Assembly (NCBI RefSeq): GCF_003265705.1 | Contig: NW_020313157.1 | Coordinates: 824,429-888,428 of the forward strand | Direction of reading: 5' to 3' | Length of the DNA: 64,000 bases | From: Callorhinus ursinus | Taxonomy: Eukaryota; Chordata; Mammalia; Carnivora; Otariidae | Shown here: positions 23,173-33,960 of the stretch, piece by piece | How the letters are laid out: each line of letters starts with the position of its first letter | Position numbering within the stretch: position 1 is the first letter of the stretch | The notes under the pieces: model-generated | The model's input: only the letters and a program-made list of their open reading frames with translations | What the model was told of the DNA's origin: nothing | Databases searched by the model: none | Position numbers and translations under genes: made by a program

Positions 23173-23335
23173 CAGATTTGTATGACTTTATGTTTAATAT
23201 CCATCTCCCCAGGAGATGGAAAGCCCTGGGGGACTGAGGTGCAGAGACACTAGTTTGCTTATCACTCCACAATCAGTGTCTAGTACAGGACTTGACACTT
23301 CGTTGGGACTCTATTTAATGAATGAATGAATGAAC
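23173..23335 (+). repeat. L2 LINE, right part and tail
   Basis: Continues the plus-strand L2 3' end: 'aatatccatctccccaggagatggaaagccctgg', 'tcagtgtctagtacaggacttgacac' and a (TGAA)n tail. Together with 22335-22745 it forms one interrupted copy. Confidence 0.7.
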
Positions 23336-25300
23336 ACTGAAGCCAGGCTGCTCATTTCAGATGGAGGCTTGGCACCTCAAAACAGGTGGGAGCACACACA
23401 GAAAGCTGTGAAGGTAGACACTCTCCAGTAATGGAAAAGGGCAAATGGAGAATCTTATTTTCAGTTGGTAAAAGTAATTACAGCAGCATGCATAAAGGGC
23501 GGCAAGGAAGCAGGGAGAAACTACAAGGTAAATAGCTTGGAAACCTGCATTCCCATCTGCAGTTGCTGTAAGCACCCCAACCTCTGAGACCCCAGGACAT
23601 TTATACTAAGCAAGAGCATAAAATTAGGCAGCATCTCAAGATAATACCCAATAGGTCTTACATTTCATTTCAGTCAACCACTGCTGGGTTTTGGCACCAT
23701 TTTCATTGCAAATATGAGTAATGCAGACCCCTTAGTCACTATTAAGTAGCAATCTGGGGAAATCATCCACTTCCAATAATCCATTTCTCTAATTTAGAAC
23801 ACTCCGAAACCACATAATGAATAATACTGTCGCCAACTCTCCGGTAATGACATATGACATATGTCTGCAATTGCTCTTTTCAAGATAAATCCCACCGTGT
23901 TGTTCCCCTCGGAAACTCCTACTTATTTATTCACTCGGGTTCCTCACAAACAAAAACAGTATATTCATTTCTGGAGAATTTAGGAACAAAGTCAAATCCC
24001 CGGCTTTGAAATACCAGGAAAAATTTTATCCTCACATAATAAATAGCATTAAGTTTTGTTGACAAATGCTTGATTACTATGCAATTATATTCTTAAGTGC
24101 AGGCTGTCAGTTAATTCCCAAGTGCCTTATTTAATTAGTGACACTATTCCGTATATTAGCAAAATCTTCCCGTTTTTACAACAGCCTTTCTATTCCACCC
24201 CCTTTTACAGAGCGTTAGGTTCTCTTTTAGAAGTAAGACTTTGTTTTTCCCTCTTCCCTTCATGGTATAAAAGCTGCTGCTCCCTCAGCATTCACTTCTA
24301 GATGATTATAAAAATCCCCCAAGTTCTGGGTCTTGTTAGACCCACTGTCCCTTCTTCTGAAAGATGTGGAAATGGAATAAAAACATTGCCCAAAGAACCA
24401 GCTCTTTTCAAACCCAAGAGATCAACGGAAGGGACAAAAGTCACAGATAATGAAACTGAGTTGCTGGTTATCCTCTTTCTATAAAAAGCGCTTAACGTTC
24501 CTCCATTTGAGGACACTCTCCACAACCCTGACTCAGGGTGAAAAATAATTTCCCTGAGTTACTCAGACAATTGTATTAAACACTCACCCCACTCTGGATG
24601 TAATGATCAGAAGGGGAAATCTCTTATATCAATCTCTTATTGATAAGGGAAATATATTAGACTAAGTAAAAAGTATATAATAGACATTTGGTTAGAGAGT
24701 TTGCCTGGGCATAATTACATGATTAAATACATTTCAGGGTATTTCTATTTTATGCTTAGATAATAGAACTGAAATGTGTTAACTTAGTAAAATCTAGAGA
24801 ATATGTGTCATCCAGCAAGGCACTGGGAGAAACCATCGAGTCGAAGAAAAGGAAGTTTGTGAATTATTACATTTTGGACCATAAGACTTGGGTGAGCTGA
24901 GAATATACTTAAATTCTAGTGAAACTGAACCAAGATTTAGAGTAAGACTAAACTGTACTGGCTCCTCTCTCATTTCCCACCGCCAACGATGCTAATGAAA
25001 TTATAACGAGCAAGACTACTGCAAATAAAGTGAACCTCAGTGACAGTGGTACATTACGGATCTGCCCAGCTCTACCGTAAGGTTGAGTTTGAGATAAATT
25101 TGACCAGAGGCAGAGGGTGAGGTGCACTGGGGAAAGGTTTAGGTCAATCAAAAGGCTATATGGCATCAACATTTGGAGAATTTTTTAGGTGCTACAATTA
25201 AAGCGTCTCTGGATCCCTAACACAATGCCTTAGCAGTTTTACCTAAAGGAACTCATCCTCCAAAAATGACCAGAACAGAAAGAGCGGGGAGCCCGCAGAT
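23335..25300. other. Unique sequence with a candidate conserved block
   Basis: No transposon or exon recognised. The most enhancer-like stretch, 23800-24180, is listed separately. Short open frames on both strands have no domain content. Confidence 0.45.
23800..24180. promoter_or_regulatory. Candidate conserved non-coding element
   Basis: A repeat-free AT-rich block with surviving CpGs ('ctccgaaacc', 'tgtcgccaactctccgg', 'cactcgggttcc') and multiple TAAT cores. These include CAGTTAATTCCC and TTTAATTAGTGAC near 24110-24145. A short palindromic GACATATGACATATGTC sits near 23857. Conservation is untested. Confidence 0.25.
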
Positions 25301-25302
25301 AG

Positions 25303-25415
25303 CAGGGTTTCTCAACCTCTGTTATCATTGATATTTTGGCCAAGATAAATCTATTGCAAGGGCTGTCCTATGTACTGTAGGATGTTCAGCAGAATTCCTG
25401 GCCCCTACTCATCTT
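25303..25415 (-). mobile_element. MER20-like hAT element, truncated
   Basis: Starts with 'cagggtttctcaacctc' and runs through 'attgatattttggcc', 'gggctgtcctatgtactgtaggatgttcagcag' and 'cctggcccctac'. The order matches the end of the MER20-type element in antisense, covering about half of it. Confidence 0.7.
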
Positions 25416-25464
25416 CTCTGCAGGGTCTTTAGATCGACATGGTTAGAGCCTCTTATTTTCTCAA

Positions 25465-25560
25465 GGGTCTACGATGTGCCAGTATCAAGCTATATGGTGG
25501 GGAGGAACTGACAAGCAAAAAGTAGACAAGATTTGTTCCCTACAAAGCATACAGTGTAGC

Positions 25561-25596
<36 letters not shown>

Positions 25597-26055
25597 CATT
25601 AATCAAAACTGACTAGAAATACATGTAAAATTACAGGTGAAATTATGGGCACAGAGGAGAGGAGTTCAATGCTCTATGAGGGATGATAGTTTGGCCTGAC
25701 ATAGCCTGAAGTTTCAGGGCAGGCACTCCCAAAGGAATGGAAGTTTACCTGGTATCCAAAGGCTAGGGAAGAATTACCGGGTGAGGGTGATAGAGGCGGC
25801 GGAGATCCAGGTGGGGTTTCAGCAAATGTGAATGCCCTCTGTTGGGAGGCGAGATGGCCCTTGGAGACCAGAAGGGCTCTCAATCCAGGTGGAGGAGCAG
25901 GAGGGGGTGGAGTGTAGCGGAGCACTAGGCTGGGAAGAGGATGCTCTGAGACTTACAGGCTGAGCGAGGGGTTTTACCCTAATTTGGAAGGCGCCAGAGA
26001 GCAGGGGAGTGGCATGGTCACATTTGGGCTTTGAAAACATCCCCCTGCTGAAGCG
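25465..26055 (-). repeat. L2 LINE remnant with internal A-run
   Basis: Antisense L2: 'cgatgtgccagtatcaagc' (3' tip), 'ttccctacaaagcatacag', then after the A-run 'aggggttttaccctaatttggaagg' and 'gcaggggagtggcatggtcacatttgggctttg'. Moderately GC-rich in the middle. Minus-strand open frames with Pro-rich text are by-products. Confidence 0.6.
25564..25592 (+). repeat. Poly(A) run
   Basis: 29 uninterrupted A residues within the L2. It could be an expanded A-rich L2 segment. No flanking duplication was found to suggest a separate retroposon tail. Confidence 0.95.
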
Positions 26056-27005
26056 TGACAAATAATACTCAGTAAGTCACCATACAGAGGCCTCCATGAA
26101 CTGAGCAAAACTTCTCTTCCTTCCCTATAAGCATTTCTCATCCACTGATAATTCTGGGTCTGATAAGGGGCAGAACACATTTTCCCCATTTCTTCTTTAA
26201 TGGATTTACTTTCTTCATCTGTGAGCACTTGCTTTTTGGCCTGCTTTCGAGAAGAGCATTTTCAGGCCTTTGGAGATCATACTGAAAGGAAGAGCTTTTA
26301 GAGAAAATAGGATTAAAGCATCTGCTAGGTTTTTTTTTGTTTTGTTTTGTTTTGTTTTTATAATTAACCTCTAATAAGGGAATTAATTAAAAAAGGTAGA
26401 ACAAAAAAAAAGGTTTCCTCTTTAGAAGGGTCTTATTATCTTGTAATAACTGGTATTAAATTGGATGTAACTAAGAGACTTAATAAACATGTCCACAGAA
26501 ATCTTCACATTTTATCTGCTTAACTCTGGCCCCAGACTGCTTTCTCCCCAAACTAAAAAGTTAGTTTATAGCATGCCTAATCTAATGCAGAGCAATCATA
26601 TTTTAACCTTATCAAATATCCCCACATATTTCTTCCACCTGCTCAAAAATGGAACATCAGAGATTTAGATTTTATTTGGAAAATTCCTTATTCATCATAG
26701 GGAAACACATTCAATTGCATTCGAGGAATTCAATTTAAAACTAATTTATCTTACATTAATGTTTAAATTCATGAGATTCCACATAAAGTCATTCTTGTAG
26801 TGTAATAAATTCAGGCAATATGATAATTATTAAAACAGAAATGGGCGTGAGAAAAATAAATCATGTGGTGTTAGGGTTAGTTCTCTTTCCTGAGCTCTGA
26901 AGCTTGTAGCAAAGAAGGAGACAGAAGATAAAAAAGAAAAAAAAAAAAAAAGGGCCAAGAGGAAGAGGGATATACAGAGAGGAGCCGAGACAGACAGCAA
27001 GGCTG
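26055..27005. other. Unique AT-rich sequence
   Basis: Contains a (TTTTG)n tract at about 26333-26357 and an A-run near 26936-26951. No gene or transposon recognised. Confidence 0.45.
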
Positions 27006-27007
27006 TG

Positions 27008-27235
27008 GCGGCACTACCATTTATCGAATGCTTACAGTAGGCCAGGCAACGAGCCAGGGTCTCCGCCCATCTGGAAGCCTCACAACAACCAATGGGAAAT
27101 ATTCGAGCGGTAATGATACAGCTAACAATTAGGGAGGACTTACTGTGAGCCATTTTACACGCACTGACTGACTCAATCTTTACAGTCTGATGTGGTGAGA
27201 TGCGTCCTGTCTTCCCCAGGTGAGAAAAAATGAGA
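27008..27235 (+). repeat. MIR SINE fragments (possibly two)
   Basis: 'accatttatcgaatgcttacagtaggccaggcaacg' matches the MIR core to 3' region. A second match begins near 27130 ('ggaggacttactgtgagcc') and runs to 'cctgtcttccccaggtgag'. They are either two copies or one copy with internal rearrangement. Confidence 0.65.
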
Positions 27236-27384
27236 TGGGCAGACATGAGATGAGGAGGTCAAGTTGAAATAAATAGCGAATGGGAGGCATGGGCAGTGAG
27301 CCCAGGTCCAGCTCTACACTCTAAACCAGGACCTGGTATGCCTACCCCCAAATGGAAAGAAGGTGTGTAGCTTTTTTTTCTGCA

Positions 27385-27478
27385 GATGTGGCAACTCAGA
27401 TCCGCAGAAGTTAAGTGCTCTGTGGTTGGGCCAGGATTTGAATTCAGATTTGCCAGACTCCTGAGACCTTGCTTGTGT
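27385..27478 (+). repeat. MIR SINE fragment
   Basis: 'gatgtggcaactcagatccgcag', 'aagttaagtgctctgtgg' and 'ccaggatttgaattcag' match the MIR 3' region. Short. Confidence 0.65.
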
Positions 27479-27762
27479 CTCCATCGGCTCCCCGCTGACC
27501 TCAATGCTCTCTGCTCTGGACTGCCGGTCAGAGTTCCCGAGTGGGATCGCTGTCATTGCCTCCACCATCTGGGGCTCCCCCCATCCCCCTCAGTTAGGGG
27601 TCAGTGTCTTTGAGATGCCTGTTGCATTCTCTTCCCATGGACGACTGCCTAACTCACTTCCTTCTTCATTCATCTCCTTGCAGTTTCTTTCCTCCTGTTA
27701 TCCATCAAGGGCTCATGCTCTCTGCAGGGATACACTGAGGAAGTACTCTCTAACTGGGGAAG

Positions 27763-27776
27763 GATAGTGCAGTTTT
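27763..27776 (+). repeat. Target-site duplication, left
   Basis: GATAGTGCAGTTTT, paired with GATAGGGCAGTTTT at 28016-28029 (one mismatch). Confidence 0.9.
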
Positions 27777-27812
27777 ATTTTATTTATTTTTTTAAGATAT
27801 TTATTTATTTGT

Positions 27813-27843
<31 letters not shown>

Positions 27844-28015
27844 TTTGAGAGAGAGAGAGAGCTTGAGAGAAAGAGATCACAAGCAGGGGGAGGGGTAGAG
27901 GGAGAAGCAGCTCCCCACTGAGCAGGGAGCCCCACACAGGACTCAATCCCAGGACCCCGGGACCATGACCCAAGCCAAAGGCAGATGCTTAACCAACTGA
28001 GCCACCCAGGCACCC
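27777..28015 (-). mobile_element. CAN-SINE with expanded TTTA tail
   Basis: A reversed CAN-SINE whose tail holds a long TTTA array before (GA)n. Then come 'gagggagaagcag', 'gactcaatcccaggacc' and 'caactgagccacccaggcaccc'. The tail has grown as a microsatellite. The duplication pair differs by one base. Confidence 0.95.
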
Positions 28016-28283
28016 GATAGGGCAGTTTTCAAAAGGAAGAGTAAGATGGAATTACAAAATGTTTCACATATGTAGGTATTTAGACCTTCCTATCAAAAGA
28101 GACTTTTTAAAAAAACAAAAGCTCCTCTCCTTTCCTGTTTTCAACTTACTTGTCCTAAGCACATAACTCCCTTTTCTGATAATTACTTTTCCTCCTCCTT
28201 TTCCAAATCCCCCCCATACCCAATAATTTCTGACTTTTCTATTGAGTCTCCCATTGTACGAGTGTATTTTAAAACATCTAAAA

Positions 28284-28497
28284 CAGTAGTTTACAACAAG
28301 GACAAGTTTACCCCCAGGGGACATGCAGCAATGTCTGGAGATATTTTTGGTTGTCCCAGCTGGGGTGGAGGGGGAGGTGCTACCGAGACCCAGTGGCTGG
28401 AGGCCCAGGGGTGCTGCCACACACCCTACAATACACACCACACACAGTTATCTGACTCCAAATGTCGGTGGTGCAGGAGTGAGGCTGAAAACCCCGG
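28284..28497 (+). mobile_element. MER20-like hAT element
   Basis: Near full length: 'cagtagtttacaacaagg', 'cccccaggggacatgcagcaatgtctggagatatttttggttgtcc', 'ggtgctgccacacaccctacaatacacacc' and 'ggctgaaaacccc'. Matches the roughly 219-bp nonautonomous hAT element from memory. Several plus-strand open frames overlap it by chance. Confidence 0.8.
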
Positions 28498-28499
28498 AT

Positions 28500-29115
28500 G
28501 TAGCAGACACTCAAAGTTGCTGTCCACGGTTGCCTCCAGGGAAGGAGAAGGGACAGAAGACAGATCATGTTTTAACTTTTGCTTCTGAACGGTTCAACAC
28601 TTTCTCTTTACACTCCACACCTATTATTTCTAGAATATTATTACAAAGCTAAAAAAAAAAAAGCATATGAATTGTTTTTAAATGTTTTCTTTAGGAAATG
28701 GTAAAAAAATGTTTAAGTGAAATTTTTCAAAGAAGGCAAAACAAAGAGTAAATACAAGAAAGGTTATTTTCAAGGTAATGGGTGATGAATCCAAAAAGGA
28801 ATGTCCTTTGATAGGGAACTGGTCCATTTTCTCTTCTCAGTGTTGTGCTGACAAAACAGGACAACTTTAACCTATAGACTTTTATTACACTTTGTGATGA
28901 TGATTATTAACAAAAAGAGAAGAGATGTGTTTAGCATGTTAACGAAAAAAAACAGAATTTATTACAAATCACCACTTTGCATTTAAAGAAAAGTGACATC
29001 TTGAGTTGTCGCCTTATTGGTAAGATAATTATTTATGTTCTCAAAATTTCTCTTAACCATTCTATTATTTTAAAATGAAAAAGGTACTAAAGATGAAAGA
29101 GAACTAAATACTCTA
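28500..29115. other. Unique AT-rich sequence
   Basis: Short A-runs only (about 28651-28662). No gene or transposon recognised. Confidence 0.45.
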
Positions 29116-29425
29116 CCCTTGCTTTCATTTACATGGCCAGCTCCTTATCCTTCAGATGCAGACCAAGTCTCACCCCCAGATGCCACCTCTTCCAGGAGGC
29201 TACTCCTTGCCCTGATTAGTTCGGCATACCTTCAGTGTACTCCTTCCTGCAGTACCCTGCCGTTCCCTCAACTCCAGCCCACCACACAGAACTCTCTGTT
29301 TCTCTGCTTCTCCATTCCCTAAGGCAGGGGCGTCCTATTATCCATCTTTGTGTCTGCAGCAACCAGAACAGTGCTTGATACTTAACAGTTATTCGAAACG
29401 TTGACTGAATGAATGAATGAAAGAA
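29115..29425 (+). repeat. L2 LINE 3' end
   Basis: Plus-strand L2 3' end: 'gtctcacccccagatgccacctcttccaggaggctactccttgccc', 'cagcaaccagaacagtgcttgatac' and a GAAT tail. Open frame there is incidental. Confidence 0.75.
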
Positions 29426-29629
29426 GAAACAGGCATGTGAATGAAAAAAGGAACCAGAATGGCTTCTACTGACCCTAAGAAATCAAGAATAGAGAAATTC
29501 GAAAGCAAGGAGGAGGGGGAGGATGTATGGATAAAGAAAGAGGAAGACAGACTATTCCCTCATGGGCAATCAGTGGTGGGTGGGCAGGGCAGGATGAAGG
29601 CGTGGTTCACACGGGCCCCTGCCCATCCT

Positions 29630-29830
29630 GGCGCCAAATGCTGGGCCTGCCCCTTACCAGCCAAAAGCTTGACAGAGGAGCTATTACCCCTCCAAACTCA
29701 GTTTCCCATCTGTAAAATAGAAATAACAGTCATAAACTCATAAAATGATTACGAATGTGAAATCAGAATAATACCTCTAAAGCACTGAGCAAAGTGTCTA
29801 CATGTTGAATAGCTATTAGGGCTCATTGTT
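29630..29830 (+). repeat. MIR SINE
   Basis: 'caaactcagtttcccatctgtaaaatagaaataa' is the diagnostic MIR core, followed by 'gattacgaatgtgaa' and 'gcactgagcaaagtgtc'. Confidence 0.85.
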
Positions 29831-30800
29831 TTCTGGCTATAAATTCTAACGTTTATCAGAACACTTCTGGGTAGCAGCCATAGCACACTCATTAATACTA
29901 ATGCATGCCCTTTGTGTGGCTGATTCTGCCAGGCATTTTAAGGCACAAAGAGATCTAAGACTCAGACATCCTTCTCAAAAGGCTTGACCTAGTTGCAGAG
30001 TCAGACCATACTCATCTCTGTCTCTGGGGGTTTTTAACCCCTCTCCCTCCTTCCAAGCCTTAGTTGCCAAAGAAAGCAGCACTTGGACCTTTAAAAACAC
30101 AATATAATGTGTAAGTGTGAATTAGCATGGGGTTGTCTAACCTCATACCTTATGAGCAGCTTCATCTGCCATAACTTAGATTGTGATGGGAAATAAAATG
30201 CAAGTGCGGAGAAGAGCTCACTGTGCACGGCAAGACATATTTTATCTCTAGCCACGAAGTGGAATTGCATTCCTGTTGTGAAACCCAGATTGATGCATGC
30301 ATTTTATTTATAACCCTTCTCTCAAAGTTCCTCCAAGTTACAAGTTAGCAATGAAAGTTTACAGTGGTTTTTAAAAGGCCTGCTGGCATCTTCCCTGACA
30401 GCCAAATCTTGCAAGTGACAGTAACAGACCACGGGATGGCTGAGAGTCAACAGGCATTGAAGAATGCATGCGTCCAAGAAGGAATAATGGTGATGGACTA
30501 GGAAAGGCAGCGAGCAGAACTCCTGAGCATGGGTCTTCAGGGCTGAGCCTGCCACACCAGCATTTCAAACCGACTGCCATCCATCCACTGGTCCTTCCCT
30601 CCTTCAACGTCGCCCGCACTCTGAGCCTGACAAAAGCTCCTGTCTACCTCCATCTGGCCCTTTGCTGCCCATTTCCTCCAGTGGCTGCAGAAAAACCACA
30701 GAGAACCATGTAGCTAGTAGTGCCCTCAGTTTGATGACCCCTTCTCAACTGGATACATCCATCTGCCCTATCTGGCCACATAGAAGGTATGTTAGCCAAG
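29830..30800. other. Unique sequence, no gene seen
   Basis: No recognisable repeat or exon. Open frames on both strands near 30322-30713 overlap each other and show no domains. Confidence 0.4.
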
Positions 30801-30809
30801 AATCATCAA

Positions 30810-31022
30810 CCCCCAACTAGTGGAAACAACCAAGTCAAAGACTAGGGCTGTGGAGGATAGGCCAACATTTCCTCAAAGAGTTACACAGAGTATGACCACA
30901 GGACCCCCCAATTCCATGCCTAGGCATATACCCCAAATAAATGAAATAAATATTCAAACAAACCATACAGCCTTGTTAACGTATCTGCGTGTGTATCTAC
31001 TATTAACCAATATATTTCACCA
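30810..31022 (+). mobile_element. L1 remnant
   Basis: Plus-strand L1 text: 'gtggaaacaaccaagtc', 'catttcctcaaagagttacacag', 'accccccaattccatgcctaggcatataccccaaataaatg' and 'tattcaaacaaacc'. A fragment of the ORF2 3' portion. Diverged. Confidence 0.75.
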
Positions 31023-31029
31023 GTAATTC

Positions 31030-31135
31030 AAACATAAGCAAGCACCCACTATGTACAAGGAACTGTGCCATTTCCATTGGGAGAAACAAAGCTAAATGAG
31101 ACAAGACTGTCAACCACAAGGGGGAAAACATGGGT
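31030..31135 (-). repeat. L2 LINE 3' tip
   Basis: 'agcaagcacccactatgtacaaggaactgtgcc' followed by 'gggagaaacaaagctaaatgagacaag' matches the antisense L2 3' end. Confidence 0.6.
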
Positions 31136-31745
31136 CAAATACCCGAAATAAACAGACCACACCCAAACTATAATTTCTTAGATCATCAAGCTGTAAGTCT
31201 ATGGATGTTTAGATTCAAACAGCTGATTCAGGGTACTTATACAATAACGTAGGAAGCATCTGCCTGTCTACACGTCTCTTTTTTGTTTTCTTTCACGTTG
31301 GCTTCCTTCTCAGGTGTCTTTCATACCAGAGAAGTGGCTTCTACAAATCCCACACGTTCATTCTGCCAGCTCAGCAGGAAATAAAACCTGGAGGAAATAA
31401 AATCTCTTTCTGAGAGTCGGCCTGAGTGGACTAACTCAGGTCTCACACCCACTCCTGGGCCAGTTGAAGAGTTCAGGAAGGTGGAAAGGATCTCATGCTC
31501 GCCCCAGAAGTTGACCCCATCGGACGACACAGACTGAAACTGCAGGAGAGGACTTCTTCAGAGAGAAAAACTGAGGTGTCTCCCCAGAAGAAGGTAAAAT
31601 AAAAGCTGAGCATGAAAAGCAACAGTGGTCCGTCACAGAGGCCAAATGATACGTGTCATCGTGGGTAAAATGAGAGCGCATAGTAATGTCAGAGGAGAAG
31701 AGGAAACTGGAATATAAATCTCAAAACTAGCTGCATTATGTCACA
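31135..31745. other. Unique sequence, no gene seen
   Basis: Nothing recognisable. Overlapping short open frames on the minus strand lack domains. Confidence 0.4.
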
Positions 31746-31910
31746 TATATGCTACATAACCAATCTAAAAACTCTCACGGCTTTCAACAACAGGCATTGT
31801 TGTCACTCACTCCTGCATCTGTGGGTCAGCTGAACTAGACTGTGCTTGGTGTTGGTTGTGGTAGGAGCTGAGGGCAGACTGCTGTGTCTCCTGAGGCCAG
31901 GGGACAATCT
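31745..31910 (-). repeat. Unassigned old interspersed repeat (LTR-like)
   Basis: The pattern 'cataaccaatctaaaaactctcacggctttcaacaacaggcattgttg' with 'ctgtgggtcagctgaac' matches a common mammalian repeat I recognise by layout ('ggcttaaaacaacaa...ctgtgggtcag') but cannot name. Diverged. Confidence 0.4.
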
Positions 31911-32164
31911 AGAGAGCATTATCCTCACAGTGATGAAAGAAATACATGAGGATGAATCCAACTGCACAGCATTTCTAAAGCCTTCCCTTGTATCATGTCT
32001 TCTAACGTTTCATTGGTCAAATGAAGTTGAATGACCAAGACCAGCATACATGAAGGTGGGAAAGATATTGCTGGCATTCCAGTGAGAGGAACATGGCAAA
32101 GGTCATAAAGAGAGCAAAGGATGAAAATTTTGAAAGCCTAATACAAAGATACCAGGACAGCCAA

Positions 32165-32272
32165 TATATTCTTATTCCCATTTTAGAGACAAGAGGTTTA
32201 GCAACTGCCCCAAGATCATTTAGCAGATGGCAGAGCTGGATTTAAAACCAGGTCAACTAATTCTAAAGCACA
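32165..32272 (+). repeat. MIR SINE fragment
   Basis: 'cccattttagagacaagag', 'caactgccccaagatcatttagcag', 'cagagctggatttaaaaccagg' give the MIR 3' part. Confidence 0.8.
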
Positions 32273-32274
32273 AT

Positions 32275-32985
32275 AATAGGACATAGTGAGATTCCTGGCA
32301 GATGGTGCAGTAATGGGGTATGAGGCAAACCCTCATGGAGGGCAGGGCCCCTATTGTCTGATATGAATCATATGCAAAGAGGACTTTATGGATACTGAAG
32401 TGATTGTCAATTATAAAATTTCTGTAGCCAGAAATAAATTTAAGAAAAAGCCTCATACAATAGAAATGTGCTTAGAGCACCCAACTTCAGTGTGGTTTGC
32501 TCCAAAGTAAGTTTTAGAACTGAATTACTTCCATCATGAGACAGTAGAAGAGGGTGATGCCTGCAGCTGACAGCTAAGCAGCATCTTCCTACATGAAAGA
32601 GGTGTTCTGGTTAAGTGTGTTTGAAGTTATGACAGATTAAGGCAGTCAGAAATGTGTTACCTGGGTGTCTGTTTTCACTTTTAAATTTCTGGGAACAAAG
32701 TTCCTTGCCTTCAATCATGTGGACAGTTTGATGTATTACAGATCCAGTCAAGGGGTTAGCCTTTACTCAGAACCCCTACCCAGCAATATGCACACTACCA
32801 TCTCAAAGCTTTCTTCCCGAGGGCCAAGATTTCCTTCTAAAGCCAGAGCCACCTAGATTTGAAGTTCATTTCATCAGTGGGCAAAAACTTCATGAAGATA
32901 AACTCGGGCCGGTCTTGTAAAAACAAAACCCAAGACTGACTTCCATTTAAGAGGCTTTTTCCTCTCTCTCCTCCCAACCCCTCCT
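32275..32985. other. Unique sequence, no gene seen
   Basis: No transposon or exon recognised before the TTCC tract. Confidence 0.4.
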
Positions 32986-32991
32986 CTCTCT

Positions 32992-33121
32992 CTTCCTTCC
33001 TTCCTTCCTTCCTTCCTTCCTTCCTTCCTTCCTTCCTTCCTTCCTTCCTTCCTTTCTTTCTTTCTTTCTTTTTCTTCCTTCCTTCCTTCCTTCCTTTCCT
33101 TCCTTCTCTCTCTCTCTCTCT
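32992..33121. repeat. (TTCC)n/(CTTT)n tetranucleotide tract
   Basis: About 130 bp of pyrimidine-only sequence: a long TTCC array, TTTC units, a second TTCC array and a terminal (CT)n. The opposite strand gives a Lys/Glu/Gly/Arg frame with no biological meaning. Such tracts are usually highly polymorphic and may form triplex DNA. Confidence 0.97.
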
Positions 33122-33239
33122 AAGACTTTTCAAGAGGCAGAGATGTCATGATTCTTTTGAAGTGGCATAACACCCAGAAAGGAACTCTTTTCCCCAAAGT
33201 AGTTCCCAATCTTAATACTGCTAAGATTCTAGATCTGAA

Positions 33240-33420
33240 GGTCTTCAAACATTTTATTTCCAATGGCTTAACATTGCCCTTGGCATCAATGGAATTAAAT
33301 TATTGTTTCTAATTACACCCATTGGCATAGACACAGCGTTAACCAAATTTGGTGATGATCGAATTTTTTTTCCCTCCTAAAGTAATTATTAAGAGCGGAA
33401 ATATTAGGTAATTAGAATTA
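33240..33420. promoter_or_regulatory. Candidate conserved non-coding element
   Basis: A repeat-free AT-rich block with TCAATGGAATTAAATTATTG, TCTAATTACACCC and TAGGTAATTAGAATTAG, i.e. several homeodomain-like TAAT cores within 180 bp. Weak evidence. Confidence 0.18.
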
Positions 33421-33469
33421 GAGTGAGGTTTGGCTACAAACAATAGGAGACCTTTTCTTAGCACTAGAG

Positions 33470-33665
33470 GCAACACAGTGTAAAGGTTAAGAATGTGTGC
33501 TCCAAGTCTGCAGACCTGGTGTGAATCTTGCCCTGGCAAGTCATAAGTGGGTAGCCTTGAGGAAATCACTTGATGTCTACAATATGCAGTTTACTGATCT
33601 TTCAGAGGATTCAATGGGATATTCTATGGATAGAAACTGCACACTGCCTGCCACAGAGCCTGCTA
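33470..33665 (+). repeat. MIR SINE
   Basis: 'acacagtgtaaaggttaagaatgtg', 'tgctccaagtctgcagacctgg', 'gaggaaatcacttgatg' and 'ctgcctgccacagagcc' follow the MIR order from head to 3' region. Confidence 0.75.
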
Positions 33666-33948
33666 GAGTGATGGCTCAAAAATGCAAACTGACAGCACTC
33701 ATTTACTTAATGTCTTTCAAAGGCACAACTCAAGAACCTGATGTGCCCTTGCAATGCTCAGCTCTGACTCTCCTCCCCTGCTTTGTGTGGCCCTAAGACC
33801 TCAGGTTTCCAAGACCTTTTCAGACGCTGCTCTCCCTTCCAGCAAGGCTGCTCCCAACTTAACCTAGTGAACAGGGGTTCATCCTTCACATAACTTCTCA
33901 AAAATGTCACTTCTTTGAGAAAAAAACTCCCTGAATTTGCATCCATCC

Positions 33949-33960
33949 TCTCTGGTTTCT
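33949..33960 (+). repeat. Target-site duplication, left
   Basis: TCTCTGGTTTCT, repeated exactly at 34120-34131. Confidence 0.85.

Noticed and set aside
26869..26880. TTAGGGTTAG resembling telomere repeat
   Set aside because: Only one and a half units, so a chance match and not an interstitial telomeric array.
26830..27246. 138-codon minus-strand open frame
   Set aside because: It overlaps MIR fragments and an A-run giving poly-Phe. No domain.
32837..33133. Lys/Glu/Arg-rich open frame
   Set aside because: It is the translation of the TTCC microsatellite.
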